Below are positions 1 through 13,299 of a stretch of DNA of 64,000 bases, in pieces. The stretch is from Utricularia gibba. Lineage: Eukaryota; Streptophyta; Magnoliopsida; Lamiales; Lentibulariaceae. The translations under genes and the position numbers were made by a program. The notes beneath the pieces are model-generated. The model had not been told where the DNA came from. It saw only the letters and a list, made by a program, of their open reading frames with translations, and made no database searches. The stretch spans positions 1,736,001 to 1,800,000 of the forward strand of contig NEEC01000010.1 in NCBI GenBank assembly GCA_002189035.1. The letters are read 5' to 3'. The first letter of the stretch is position 1. Each line of letters starts with the position of its first letter.

Positions 1-38
1 TTGATGTAGAACATATTTGCTGAGAAATTGGAGCTGTA

Positions 39-2335
39 ATGGCTTCCATGATACCAGCGACAGTTAGGAACTCGGTGAAGCTCAACCTGGAGGAGTACAA
101 GAAACTCTCGCCGTCTCAGGTTGAAAAGGTAGAGAAATGCGTTGTTCCATTTTATCGCAACTGGCCTAATTTGTACATGATACTGAAGAAGGTAACTTTT
201 TTAGACAAGTTATACATCGGAAGATTTGCATAAGGCTTTTGAATTATCCAGCTCGGGAGTCAGAGGAGGTTCTCCATTGGAATGGAAAAGGACGCTTGGT
301 TCATCTGATTATGTTCCGCTACTCCGGGAATGTGTGGAGAAGAAGGCAGTTTCTGGGGTGGAATCTGTTCATGCCCACATCATAAAAACTGGGTTTGCGC
401 GTGATTTGTTTCTTGTTACGTCCTTGGTTAATGCATACTGTAAAAATGGGATGATAGAGACTGCTCGTAAATTGTTCGAGGATTTGCCAACGAGAAATGT
501 TGTCACATGGACTTCATTGCTCTCTGGCTATGTCCAGAGCTCGCAGCCCGAACGCGGATTAGAGTATTCAAGGAAATGTTGGAAGCAGGATCACACCCTA
601 CAAATTATACTTTTGGAATTGTGTTAAAAGCTTGTTCTTCTTTGCTGGATATAGAAACGGGGAAGCAGATCCACGGATGTGTTGTGAAGTCCGGATATGA
701 GCATGACACAAGCACAGGGAATGCACTTTGCAGCTTGTATTCCAGATGCCAGAAACTGGACATGGCAATTAGGGCATTCCAGAGGATCAAACAGAAGGAT
801 GTGATTTCATGGACTGCTGCAATTTCGGCTTGTGGTGATAATGGGAACTCCACCATGGGGCTGCACATGTTCCTTCAGATGCTGGATGATGGCATCGAGC
901 CAAATGAGATCACATTGGCCAGTGTCATTGGCTTGTGCTGCACAATGCATTCTCTGGAGCTAGGTTGCCAGGTCCACTCTTTGAGCATAAAACTCGGATA
1001 TAGTTCTGATTTAGCCTCTCGAATTCACTCATGTATCTGTACTTGACAAATGGGCGCATCCCCGAGGCGAAGGAGTTGTTTTATGGATTGAACATGGTGA
1101 CCTTGGTTGCTTGGAATGCTTTGATTGCAGGCCATGCTGATATAATTAGCAAAGTTGAAGACTGTGTCTCAGCCTATACATATGCAATCGAGGCCCTTAA
1201 TTTGTTCCAGCAAATGATCAGATCTGGAGTGAGACCTGATTCGTATACATACTCAAGTGTATTGACTATCTGCAGTAGCATAGTAGCTTTGGAGCAAGGG
1301 GAACAAATTCATGCTCAAGCCATAAAAACCGGTTTTCTATCTGATGTCGTCTTGGCCACAGCCCTTGTGAACATGTACAACAAATGTGGAAGTATTCACA
1401 GGTCATGCAAAGCTTTCTCTGAGATGTCTTCAAGAACTTTGATTTCCTGGACTTCCATGATTTCTGCACTCGCACACCATGGACATTCACAACAGGCTCT
1501 AGGCGTATTCGACGACATGTTGTCGCTCGGGGTTCGACCAAACAAGATCACCTTTGTTGGGGTACTTTCAGCCTGCAGCCAAGCAGGAATGGTTGATCAG
1601 GCAACAGCCTATTACTCCATGATGACAGAAAAATACAAGATCAATCCAGTGATAGACCATGTTGCTTGCCTGGTGAACATGTTTGTCAGGTTGGGCAGAA
1701 TCGAGGAGGCTTTCGATGTCATTAAAAATGCAAACATTGCTCCAAATGAATTCATATGGTCAATCTTGATAGCTGGGAGCAGAACTCATGGTAAGCTAGA
1801 CCTGGGATTTGAGGCTGCTGAGCAACTGCTTGAACTTAAACCAAAAGATCCAGAGACCTATGTCTTGTTATTGAGCATGTACCTATCAGCTGGAAAATGG
1901 AAGGATGTTTCTAGAGTACGGAAGCTGATGAAGGACGAGAAGGTAGATAAAGTTACAGACTGGAGCTGGATTGCCATCAGAAACAGGGTTCACGCCTTCA
2001 AGGTCACCAGCAAGAAACAACAGAATGGGGCTTCCTGCTTTTTGGATGAGCTGATCGACAAATGTAGAGCTCATGGTTACCAGGAAGAGACAGAGGAGAG
2101 ATGCGAAGGCGCTACTCATCACAGTGAAAAAGCAGCGGTTGCGTACGGTCTGCTGAAAACAAGCAGCAACTGCATACGCATCATCAAGAGTATTGGGATG
2201 TGCAGAGAATGCCATAATTTTATGAAGTTTGTGTCATTGTTGACATCAAGAGTTGTCATCATTAGAGACACCAAGAGGCTCCACAGATTTTCTAAAGGGC
2301 AGTGCTCCTGTGGGGATTCTGGTGCCCTCGTATGA
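39..2335 (+). CDS. PPR protein, PLS class with E and DYW-like C-terminus (frame interrupted twice)
   Basis: Pentatricopeptide-repeat protein of the PLS-DYW type. In plants these bind organellar RNA, and the DYW domain acts as a cytidine deaminase in C-to-U editing. Repeats are visible throughout, for example VVTWTSLLSGYV, DVISWTAAISAC and TLISWTSMISAL. The C-terminus has the deaminase signature HSEK followed by CRECH, then ends CSCGD-SGALV instead of the usual DYW. The coding frame changes near 561 and near 1022, each time as if one A were missing (TTAGAG and CGAATTC); with those bases the repeat pattern reads straight through. The start is unresolved: frame-1 coding begins about 226 with no ATG, and the ATG at 39 opens a 64-codon frame that cannot be joined by a normal-sized intron. 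Single exon otherwise, as is usual for PPR genes. The family is certain; whether the gene is intact depends on the two frame breaks. Confidence 0.8.
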
Positions 2336-2755
2336 TTCAAATACCTCCAACTCATTCATTCTTTAGAAATCTACATCTCTAGTGCAGCTGTTGTTGTTCT
2401 TGCAACCACAGACTGTATTTTTTTATGTGCCTGAGTGTATTATTTCTTGATGAGTACGAGGCTTGTGCCTGCAAGAAAAGCACAGCTGGATGTATCTGGT
2501 CTGGACAAAACATGAATGACAAGAAGAAAAGAAACTTCTATCACTCATTTCATCAATTGAGTTTTCAACATCTTGGATGTGTGGCGTTCGATACACATCC
2601 CAACATTCGGCCATGGGTGCACTGAGCATAATGCTGAAGAGTAGTGACACCCTAGCTCTTCTTACAATAATGAAAGGGAAGAGTTACTCACAAAGTATAA
2701 GTGAGGCAGGGATATATGATGGAAGCCATTGAGAAAGACACCTTTTGAGAAGGTA
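2336..2755. other. Spacer between convergent genes
   Basis: This stretch lies between the PPR stop at 2335 and the zinc-finger gene stop at 2756. It should hold the two 3' untranslated regions. I see no further gene or repeat in it. Confidence 0.5.
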
Positions 2756-4117
2756 TCAGTTGACATGGGAAGGTTGCCCCGCTTTCCTTGGGAATAAAAG
2801 TGAGCCCAATAGAACAGCAATCCCGGCAATGGCAATGGTGAATAGTAGGCGCTTCGGAGACATATCTCGTGGTGGTCTTCTTGGGGCACCTCTTTCTCTT
2901 TCAGGTGGCCTTATGTCCCTTCAAAAACATTAATTCATCAAGCATAAAAGCAAGCTAAGCACATAGCGAGTAACGAAGACAAACTTACACGCAGTAAATC
3001 ATGAAACGCCAAGATCAGTTCCAGATGAGTAGATATGCAAAATTCAAAACGCTGGATGGAATTCAAAGGTTCATGTACATATGCTTAATGTTCAACCAGG
3101 TATAAAGGAATATCATTATCTGGATTAAATTCGAATTTTTTTTGAATCTCTATAGGGGTAATAGGCCAGTTGTTTTAGCATGCAGTCGAAGGGGCTCTGT
3201 GTACTACACTCAACCATGTAACTAGAATTATAGTTACCTAGAAGACTCTGCAGTGCTGTTGACGTTATTGAGGCCACTGCATCTGCCTTCATGCCCATGC
3301 CTTTCGCGAAGTCTAATATATTTATGACACAAATGGCATAACTCAGTCCGGTTGCCACATACTTCCTAGGTAACAATCCAAAAACTTATTACGGATAGAA
3401 GATCAGTAGTATAGCAACAAACTTCTAAAGAATTATACTAGACGACTACCTGATGCTCCAATAAATCAACTGCAGGCAGTGGGAACTCACAATATTCACA
3501 AGTCACAATCCTTTGGGGGCAATTTTCTCCTCGGTGAACATCTAAAATCTTACGGTCCATTGTCTCACTGCACAGAGAACAAGACACCTGCCACGTAAAT
3601 AGAGCCATCAAAACAAGACGCGATGCATTCAAGGCTATGCTGCTGATTTTGCAGAATCACTTGCAAATTACATAACTCATTACATACCGGAGCATGAGTG
3701 CTTAGAAAATGCTCCTCTGAAAATTTCTTAGGGACCATATCACCACACACTTTGCATTTTTCCAGATTTCGAGAGCAATGAGCATAGTGCAGATCGATAT
3801 TGGAAAATGGGATCGCTCTGTCACTGAACATGACAATAAGAAGATCATTCACCAGAAAGGACAAAAAGAAAAGGATAGATAGGGGAATGTAAGCCCCACC
3901 ACTGTGGAACATGAAAAGCCTATGAGTAAGTTCCAAGCAGTCCATCAGTCATGAGGCAACAAATTTGTCAAAACAGTACTGAATTCTCAGACTATCATTG
4001 CTAGTTTCCTAAGCGATTTTCACACGGATCCCGCCAAGCAAAGGGAAGCGCTTTTGAAACTCACCAGTGACTGCACATGGCATTGACCTTCGTTTGATCA
4101 TCCGACGCTTCAGCCAT
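2756..4117 (-). CDS. TRAF-type zinc-finger protein with C-terminal membrane segment
   Basis: Five exons on the minus strand: 4117-4065, 3823-3688, 3587-3450, 3365-3238 and 2918-2756, giving 205 residues with all borders GT..AG and the frame kept throughout. The N-terminus is MAEASDDQTK. Cys/His pairs follow in the TRAF-type pattern: CSHCDRAIPFSN, CKVCGDMVPKKF, CSLCSETMDRK, CEYCEFPLPAVDLLEHQ and LCHLCHKYI. The last exon is Arg/Pro-rich (RPPERERGAPRRPPRD) and then has a hydrophobic stretch FTIAIAGIAVLLGSLLF close to the end, which suggests a tail anchor. It resembles the small plant TRAF-type zinc-finger proteins such as Arabidopsis At1g09920. Their function is poorly defined, so a scaffold or ubiquitin-related role is only inferred. 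The next gene diverges from it across about 600 bp. Confidence 0.88.
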
Positions 4118-4726
4118 TACTCCACCCACAAAATTGCATAAAACCCACCGACTACTGCCAGAAACAAAACAAACATGATTCACAAAAAAGAAAAGCAGAG
4201 AAAACAATCACCTGAGCAAAAAAGACAAAAAAACAAAAGAAAGGTATCCTTGATTCGTCAACGACAATTCATTGCACCTGGCACGGATCTGATCGAGGCG
4301 TAAACGCGATAAGATGTTGCAGGATCCGAAGAAATCGGTGAAAGGAGACGATATAGGCAATCGGTGAAGGATGTAACTACCGATGTAAGGAATTTTAGGT
4401 CAGCCGAAGATGACGAAATCATAGGAAAAGGTCCAAGGAACTGCGGTGTTGCAAGAATGCAGTTGGGATTTAACGGTAGATTGAGACGCCACGTGGCACA
4501 ATCTCATAGCCTGTGCAAAGGTCGATGCTGGTCGTCACGATGGGTTGCCGGTGTTGAACTTCGTACCTTTGGGCTCTCTCAGAATTGCGGTTTGGGCAGT
4601 TGGAAGTATGATTTCGTTTGGGCCGTGAGCGGACGCGCCGACTAAAAAGGTAAAAGGTGCTGGCTGCTTTTGAAGATAAGTCTTCAGAGCTACATTTCGT
4701 AGAGCGGGGGAATTGCGTTGAAAGCG
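4118..4726. promoter_or_regulatory. Shared promoter region with a perfect G-box
   Basis: Intergenic region between two divergent genes. It contains the palindrome GCCACGTGGC at 4488-4497, a strong G-box core for bZIP and bHLH factors. Position and motif are seen; that it controls either gene is inference. Confidence 0.45.
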
Positions 4727-5631
4727 ATGAACCGTTGGGACGACGAGGGGAAGGGCATAATATGGAAGCTTCCTGAAATCAAAACGCGGAGTCTGGGGAA
4801 GGTTGGGCCCGCTTTTGGTGTCGGCGCCGGTTGCGGTTTTGGTTTCGCGGTCGGACTCATTGGAGGTTTTAGTCCAATTCCAGTTCGCCGTGACTTATGG
4901 TGATCCGATTCTCATTGTTTTCTGATTTTGTTTCTTGTTTGTTTGTGGAAGGCGCAGGATTTGGTTTGGGGATTCCATCTTTGCAGCTGGGATTTGGGTT
5001 TGGTGCTGGCTGTGGAATCGGTGTGGGTTTTGGGTATGGGTTTGGGAAGGGGATAGCTTACGATCATTCTCGTAAGTATTCCAATGTGGAAGTCAACAAT
5101 TTGTCGTATACCCGTGGCAGTGATCCATCGCTGTAAGCTTCTCGGCCTCTTGTTACAAGCATTTGACTGTGGAGAAGTTTGCTGTTATGAGGGAGCTGTA
5201 GAATGTGGTACATTTGTTTCTTCTTCCATGTTTTATAGGAGCAGAATGCCGATGCGTTGAAATGCTGTCTTTCTTCTTACTTTCCATACAGATCTTGCTT
5301 AGTATGATGGCTGCTGAGTATATCTTTTCAATGAAATCAGCAAGTGATAGTGTTGTGTAACAGTTCTCTAGTACCTTCCAGTGAACAATCCGAAAGATTT
5401 CCGTGTCTTCCTTGGGGTTAAGCACGGAAGAGGGAGTTTGAAAACATAGCACAGAGAGACATTAGTTAATTGCTTTGTGTTTTCAGCATCTTCTTCTGCT
5501 TTTTCATCAGCATGGTCATATCTATCTATGCCAGGGGTGACATTGGTGCTCTAATTGATGAGCTTGTTTTGCAAACAAAGAAGGCAGTCGAAAAAACTTC
5601 CCAAGAGATAAACAAATGGGGAAGGCCCTGA
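4727..5631 (+). CDS. Small glycine-rich protein, possibly TGD5-like
   Basis: Three exons, 4727-4865, 4952-5132 and 5535-5631, give 138 residues with consistent splice phases. I chose the ATG at 4727 (MNRWDDEGKG). A conserved-looking segment KLPEIKTRSLGKVGPAFG leads into a long glycine/aromatic stretch with many GxGxG and GFG units (VGAGCGFGFAVGLIGG, then LGFGFGAGCGIGVGFGYGFG). Such runs pack as glycine-zipper membrane helices. The C-terminal exon GDIGALIDELVLQTKKAV is an amphipathic, non-glycine tail. The architecture recalls the small glycine-rich chloroplast-envelope protein TGD5, which takes part in ER-to-plastid lipid transfer. I make that link from overall pattern only; it could be another plant glycine-rich protein. 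Confidence 0.72.
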
Positions 5632-6314
5632 GGCTGCCGTCCATGCATTCCTTTCATCCAACTTCATGAGCATGGTTTGCTTCCAATATCTTAACAGGCT
5701 TATGCATTTCATCTTCTACCTTTCTCGGTAATCAAAATCTTCCCTCTTGCAGGCGAGGATCTCCCGGTTCCATGCCATGCTGGATGAAGATTATCGTGGT
5801 AGATGGCTCATTTGTTCCTGGTGATATTTCAAAGAACTCCTATTATGCTTGCCTTGTTGGAATCTGTATCACCTTTTGATATGCTATTATTCAAAAAACC
5901 TTTTACTGTCATTTTGTCAAGTATCAAGATGAAGCACATCCTTAGTCCCTGGTTAAAAAAAAAAAAAAAAAAAAAAACAGTAGCTTGAAGTGTAGAACGA
6001 GGAAGATAGAGAGTGCAATCTGTTGGGGCAAAAAATGCGATTCTCTGAAACTTGTGGGTTTGTGTGCGAATTTGGGAAAAATAAGGTTTTTACGTTTTGT
6101 GGATGGAGCAGAGCGCTATCCTTATCCGGTAGCCAATCAGAACGCAGATTGGGATTGCGCGCCTTCGAAGCGGACCAATGAGATCGCAGGTTACAGAATC
6201 CTGGTTGGCGCGCCGGCGTCCACAGCGCAGATATTATGAACTGGGGCTGGCTATCCGTAGTCCGTCCGAACCACTCACTCTCCGCCCTGCCCCGGTGACC
6301 AACTAACTCTCATA
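5632..6314. other. Spacer with a 23-base A tract and LHCB5 upstream region
   Basis: 3' flank of the glycine-rich gene followed by the LHCB5 promoter. There is an uninterrupted run of A at 5955-5977. A CCAAT motif lies in AGCCAATCAG about 190 bp before the LHCB5 ATG, a typical position in light-regulated antenna genes. No additional gene is evident. Confidence 0.5.
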
Positions 6315-7565
<1,251 letters not shown>

Positions 7566-7953
7566 CTGTTTAAAGAACTATTTTTCATTCCTGAAACAAT
7601 CACTGCAGCAATGTCATACTCTTAGCTTGTAATGAGGAACATCATCAAATTCGAAATATTCTCTTGCCCTGTAATGAGGAGCATCATCATCAAATATGAA
7701 ATTCATTTAGATCTTCAGATCACGAGAAGGCATTCTGACGCCCGCCCGCTGCGAAAGATATACTTTTGTCACTCATACTCACCCCCATATCCCCAAACAT
7801 CATCAAACTTGAAATTCATTACCTTGATACTGCCATGTGGGACGTGGGTGACACACTCCTCATTTCATTGGATCTGAGCGTCTGATACTTCAAGCCATTG
7901 TTTTGTTCAAACCCATCGGTTTAGAATCATAATGATCTACCATATGGGGGTAC

Positions 7954-8035
7954 TTACTTTGTTTTCCTTGTGATGTGATGTGATGATGCCACTCTTACTT
8001 TGTCTTCCCTTTGATATGATGTGATGATCCCACTC
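7954..8035. repeat. 41-bp tandem duplication, two copies
   Basis: Copies at 7954-7994 and 7995-8035 share the frame TTACTTTG...GATGTGATGAT...CCACTC with a handful of substitutions. The internal GATGT units are themselves repeated. Confidence 0.75.
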
Positions 8036-8968
8036 TCCCATCCTACGGAGTTTGTGTTGTTGTTGAAATCCCTTTTGTCTGTGAAACGGAGGCAAAGCCT
8101 GGGCAAACAGCCTAGCGACACAAAGGCGAAGAGAGAATGCACATGGACTCCGGTCAAAAAAGCAGCCCCATTCAACAGACAGCGCAGCGCAGCACAGCAC
8201 AGCCTTTGGGGCTTCTCGCACTCACGAACATCACTCACCTCCATTGTCCTTGCCAGATGTGCATTTTCCTCCACTTGCTTCCCTCCCTGTAATCTATCAC
8301 CAGCACACATCATATACATTATGCAATTCCAAATCAAAACCAAAAATGCAGCTGTCTCTCTTCCCCATGTGACCATACCTTCACGCCGCAATGAAATGGT
8401 GGGCACCAATGGCTGCCGTTCACTTACACAGAATATTGGAAAAGGATAGGAAAATTCCAAACCCAAAATCAGCAAAAAAGAAGTGATTACAGAAACTGGA
8501 TTAGGGTTCTTCGTGCGACGATTAGGGGCGTGATTCTGAAGATTCCTTGGCGACGCGCTGGGCTTCCACGTGGGTGACACGCATACTCGCGCCAAAGGTA
8601 AAGAAACAATAAATAATCCTCTCTGTTTTACAGCCAGCTGAGCCGACTGACGACACGTGGTCAATAATGAGCATCTTCCTTTTCAAAAAAAGAAATAGAT
8701 AATTACATATTACTTTATAAAATATATCTAAACTAATAATAATAATAATTCGTAATTAAATAACGTTAATTACACAATTAATCAGTATTAAAATCTATTA
8801 ATTGATGTATTCGGACGAATGATAAAACATACAAATTTTATTTCGATCATTAATAATTTATAATGTATACTTTTCATAATATTCAATATTATCACAATTT
8901 CAAGTATTTCAAAATCACAACATGCTAGATCTATGGAAGTATATCTTCAGCTTTTATTTTCTTTTAAA

Positions 8969-9089
8969 TAGAAATTATTAGAATATGATTCATCTTGTTA
9001 TTATTAAATAATATCCTTTCTGTGATAAAACATAATGTTAATAATAATATTTTTTATCTTTTGAATGAATCATATTCTAATAATTTCTA
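8969..9089. mobile_element. Hairpin/MITE-like inverted repeat
   Basis: The 25 bases at 8969-8993 are the exact reverse complement of 9065-9089 (outer ends TAGAAATTATTAG and CTAATAATTTCTA). The 71-bp interior is AT-rich and holds a shorter second inverted match (GTTATTATTA with TAATAATAAT). No clear target-site duplication is visible, so the class of element is not assigned. Confidence 0.6.
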
Positions 9090-10219
9090 AATGTATTATT
9101 TCATATGATAAATAAATTAATTACTATTCTATCAAATTGTAATGTTTAAAATTGTGAAATTACCAAATATCACAAAAACAAAAACAAAAATGGCATATTT
9201 TCCACCATTTTTGTTTTAAAGAAACTTTGATTAAACATTTATTTTCATAATTTTACGTTTTTTCTCGTTTTCGAGAAAAGGTCCTACTATCCCCCTGTGT
9301 TCTCCGTGTGAAGGAAAGGGTTATCTGATACAATACCAATCCTGCTTCCCATGTCACGAATACAAGTCATTCATGAAGTGACAAGTTTGTTGTGATCCAT
9401 ACCCCGTGACCTCTATCCATGAAAATGCCATAACATAACGCTACCTATTTATGAGAAATTTTCATTCCATTTGTATTTGGTTGGCGCTGTTTATGTATAA
9501 TCCACGTTCGTATAGTTTATTCAATTCAAGAATTTAAATAAATTTGGGATCTAATGAGTTTTCTTTAATTGAATCGAACCTAATCAGGTTTGTTCTAACC
9601 TATGATCTATTCTTCCTTTACATGATTCCAAACTTTTATCTAATTAAAATAACCAAGTTTATATGAACAAATATATGGTCATGCTAATGTTTTAAAATAT
9701 AATTCATTCCGCAACTTGTTGCGTGTTTTAAAATCATGAGTTCAATTCGAGTTAGGACCGAATTCATGTTGTATTTCAGTTTTTTGGATTAGATTCAGTA
9801 AATTTTTTTTAAAAAAGATTCAACTTAAAAAGGTGACTAAACTAATTGAGAATTATTAAAGCATCACAATATTTCTTTTTTTTTTTGGTGTGTTTGAATT
9901 AGAACGAGAGATGGAGGGAGATGGAAGCGCGTGAGGGGGACACCACCATGTATATGAATCAAGCGTTGCCTTCTTTTTTTCCCATCTCTTTCTGCTTTCT
10001 CCTTTTGTCTTCCTTCCTTCCTTCTCTCCTCCCCATCACTTTCCATTTCCTTCACTTTCGCTTCTTATCTTCCTTCTTCACTCTCTCTGACCTAGAATTC
10101 TGATTCACCATCCATCTCCTAGATCCAGGTGAGTTTTATATCTCTTTTGCCATCCTTTCCGGGTTCAGATCCGTTCACTAACCAACGATTTCGCTTCAAG
10201 CAAAGTTCACATTCCGAAG

Positions 10220-11950
10220 ATGGCGGCGGCGGGACAGTTCGGCGATACCACCTACACCAAAGTGTTTGTTGGTGGATTGGCCTGGGAAACGCAGAAGGAG
10301 ACTATGAAGAAGTATTTTGAACAGTTTGGAGAAATCTTGGAAGCGGTCGTCATTACGGATAAGACCACGGGGAGATCCAAGGGCTACGGATTCGTGAGTT
10401 TCTCCGTTTTTTTCTTCGAGCCGAAATTTCGTCGTCTGATGTTTGATGATTTGCTTGTTTGGAGATCGTCAGGTGACTTTTCGGGATGCCGATGCGGCTA
10501 TGAGAGCTTGCGCCGACCCTACTCCGGTGATCGATGGCAGAAGAGCGAATTGTAACCTCGCTTCACTCGGCGTTCAGAGATCCAAACCTTCGTCTCCCAA
10601 GAACGGTCCGTACTCAACACCGATCCCTTTGTCTTTTAGTTCTTCCAAGATGGGGGAAAATCTGCAACTGTAAGTAACCACCAGTAGTATACACCAAGAG
10701 AGTGCAAAAAAGAAAGTTGGCAAAGCATGACAGCTAATCACGCGTTTCTGCCTTTTCTTTTGTTATGTGGTACCGTACCAGTACCATGCCTACTTTTTCA
10801 CCCCACCTTTCCATGATTACATTTTAACATCCTCAGCATCTTCATTCATGATAATTAACCAGCCACACGAAACTTGTCTACAAGCTCTTAGTCCCGTTTT
10901 ATGTCAACTAAATCAGCTGATACATGGAATTAAACTGATGATCAGGAGGAAGAAATACAAGGGTTATGGGAGGTTTCCATCATCAAGGTGGGTTTCAGGC
11001 CGCCGCCGCCGCCGCCGCTGCCGCTGCATTCGCTTCTGCTGCTACATTCCCAGGCTACTGCATTCAACAAGGAATTCCTTACAGTCAGATTTATGGGTAA
11101 GCTGTTCTTGAGTTAGTTCTCAGAAAGAAAACCCTAATCAGGCACTAGTATAATTGCTGCTGCACCGTGTATTGCTTGCTGTTCTGCTCTAGCTGTTGAG
11201 ATGCTACTTCCTTGTATGCAACATTTTTAGCATACCCACCATACTCAACTGAGCTTGATGTAACTCTGCAGGTACTCTCCGTACTCGACTGAATATACCT
11301 TCCCTGCGGTGAGCACAGTTTTTGTTGATTTAATTTACTTATTCGAATAAATACAACTGATACGTAATTGCATACAAAAAAATTAGAAAGCTGTGTGCAA
11401 ATATTTTTAAAACGAACAGAAGATGTGATTAATACAAAATTTTATGGTAATCAATGCTTAATTATTGGACTTTTCTTCTTAATGATCATGCTTAGAGTTA
11501 CTATGGATTGTATGGAGGCGCGGGCGCGCAGTACCCATTGTACGGGTCCGGGAATGGTGTTCTATCCAGTGCACTTTTCTACCCTTATCTCAACTTGAGC
11601 GAAGGGGCCGCATCCTCAGGCCATAATGGCTACTACACCAGCCAGGGCTACGGTGTCTCCTATCACCCTCATCCTCTGATTCAGTATTCAGCTACCAACA
11701 CCGCCGCCGTTCATCCTCAGCCGCATTACGGCACGCCCGTGTCCCTTGCTCCCTCGACTGCCCTCCAGTCAGGTTAGAGAAAAGATCACAGAACTCGTGT
11801 GATCAGCTTGTCGTGTAAAATTTGGGTTTTTACGATTCGATTTAAAAGTTTTAGTGGTTTATATTTGGAATGGCTACTAATATCTTTGACAGTTTGTTTT
11901 GCTGTGCCGCAGGCATGATGGCTCTCCACGCACCGATACCTCATCGCTGA
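10220..11950 (+). CDS. Single-RRM RNA-binding protein with alanine/tyrosine-rich tail
   Basis: Six exons: 10220-10393, 10473-10605, 10946-11096, 11272-11308, 11496-11772 and 11913-11950, giving 269 residues in a continuous frame. One N-terminal RRM spans about residues 12-90, with RNP2 VFVGGL and RNP1 KGYGFVTF. The tail is low complexity: an alanine run after [10 protein letters not shown], then Tyr/Gly-rich [27 protein letters not shown] and [17 protein letters not shown]. This matches the plant RBM24/ARP1-like family (Arabidopsis At1g76460, At1g20880), predicted nuclear or cytoplasmic mRNA-binding proteins, with ARP1 linked to ABA responses. The final short exon ([11 protein letters not shown]) is supported by splice phase; if unspliced, translation would stop at 11777. 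The leader near 10130 may contain a 5' UTR intron. Confidence 0.9.
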
Positions 11951-13299
11951 GCTTGAGAACAATCGAGCCATAGTTGTTCATCTTTGCAACTACCTTTGGC
12001 CTAACCATGGTTCCCTCTCTCCCTCTCCCTCTCTCTGTGTCCTCTCTTCTGTCGTAATGCTTGAGGCATTTGGCCATGCCCATGCATTGGGGGAGCCCCT
12101 ATAAGGGTTTCCGTGCATTTTCATCTCTCCCTCTTGTTTTTTTGCACACTTGTCTCTGCAGGAAGGTAAACTGCAAAGATAAACTGCATCCATCCCCCAA
12201 CTCCCGCCTCATGTTAAGAGGTGAGGTTGGTGATGATCTTTGTCGATAAGCCGCAAAAGGAGTTGCGCGCAAGACAAATGTCAACAAAGCACCGCATTCT
12301 TTTTAGGAATGCCTGCTCTATTTCATTTGAAGAAAAAAAACAGTATGAATTCACTGCAAACAAATGTCTGTTGATGGTAGCAGATAAACTTACTAGGAAC
12401 TCGGGCAGGGATAGCCCCGGTATCCAAGTTTGAGTCTTTTAAAATCTCGGACTTGTAATATATGCTTTGAAAACATTTTTAAACTAGTTTTTGAAAGGTC
12501 AGGGAGTGGATCGTTGGTTTCTTCCCAATGGAAAAAGGAAGAAATGCTTGCCACCTCCCCCCTCTCTCTCTCTCTCTCTCTACTCATGTGATATTTTTCA
12601 GTCATGGGGAACTACTCTTTTTCTTTGTTCTTTTAACTTCAGTAACAAAACTCATGTGTGTCCAGTCTTGTGTTGGAATGTGGAGTAGTAGTAACGCATC
12701 TTCCTTGTTCAGCTAGCTTTCTAGGAAACCCCATCACATGGGGTGTGGGGTTTGAATGGGAAGTTACCCTTTGAATGATGTATGTATGAATGTTGTCTGG
12801 TCTCTCTGCCCCTTGCCCTTAACCACCCCAGTCTCACCATGGTTAGGACTCTGGTATCTTCTGCCTCTTATTTATCTACTTCTTACAGACTTGGTATCCT
12901 ATGTTTAATACATTCTATGGTTTGTAATAGCTAATCAGGAGCATTGAACTTAGCAACTATTTTTTTTATTATTAGGTAATTTTGGGTACTTTTACTATTA
13001 TGTCCTTCACTTAAATCAACATATTCTGTAACGTGGATACCCCAGAGTCCAGACTCGCATCCATGTTCAAGGGGGCAAAGGCGGGCACACATGGCATTAA
13101 TTTATTTTTTATTTGAATAATTGAAATTACACTTTTAAGGACGGTTAGCACACATTTGCGCGTGGCATTTCGAGTTCGACGTTTGGGACTTCGGAGAGTT
13201 GAAGAGGGCAGCGCGCGCCTCTGGGATTTTGGAACTGAACTCGGGGGGACGGCGCGGTGTCGCGGAAGGCACCTTTGAGGAACTTCGTTTGCTGTGAAT
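11951..13299. other. Spacer with 3' UTR and CT microsatellite
   Basis: Downstream of the RRM gene. It contains a (CT)n tract at 12562-12581. No convincing coding family is present; the short reading frames lack homologous-looking domains. Confidence 0.45.
12562..12581. repeat. (CT)n microsatellite
   Basis: Ten CT dinucleotide units in a row, directly after a C-rich stretch. Confidence 0.9.

Larger units (their letters stand above)
7566..10219. other. AT-rich intergenic region with repeats and G-boxes
   Basis: Large spacer between LHCB5 and the RRM gene. It holds a two-copy tandem repeat at 7954-8035, CACGTG G-box cores at 8567-8572 and 8654-8659, a perfect-arm hairpin at 8969-9089, and from about 9960 a pyrimidine-rich leader (CT-rich, TTCC-rich) that is probably the 5' untranslated region of the RRM gene. 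Codon-like stretches here lack a recognisable family. Confidence 0.5.

Noticed and set aside
5632-5810. Extension of the glycine-rich gene past its stop at 5631
   Set aside because: Continuing (PEAAVHAFLSSNF) would require removing a base, opposite to all other frame breaks here, so the stop is accepted.
7954-8664. 236-codon open frame on the minus strand downstream of LHCB5
   Set aside because: It starts with TTG, has no recognisable domain, and runs through the GATGT tandem repeat; probably a chance frame.
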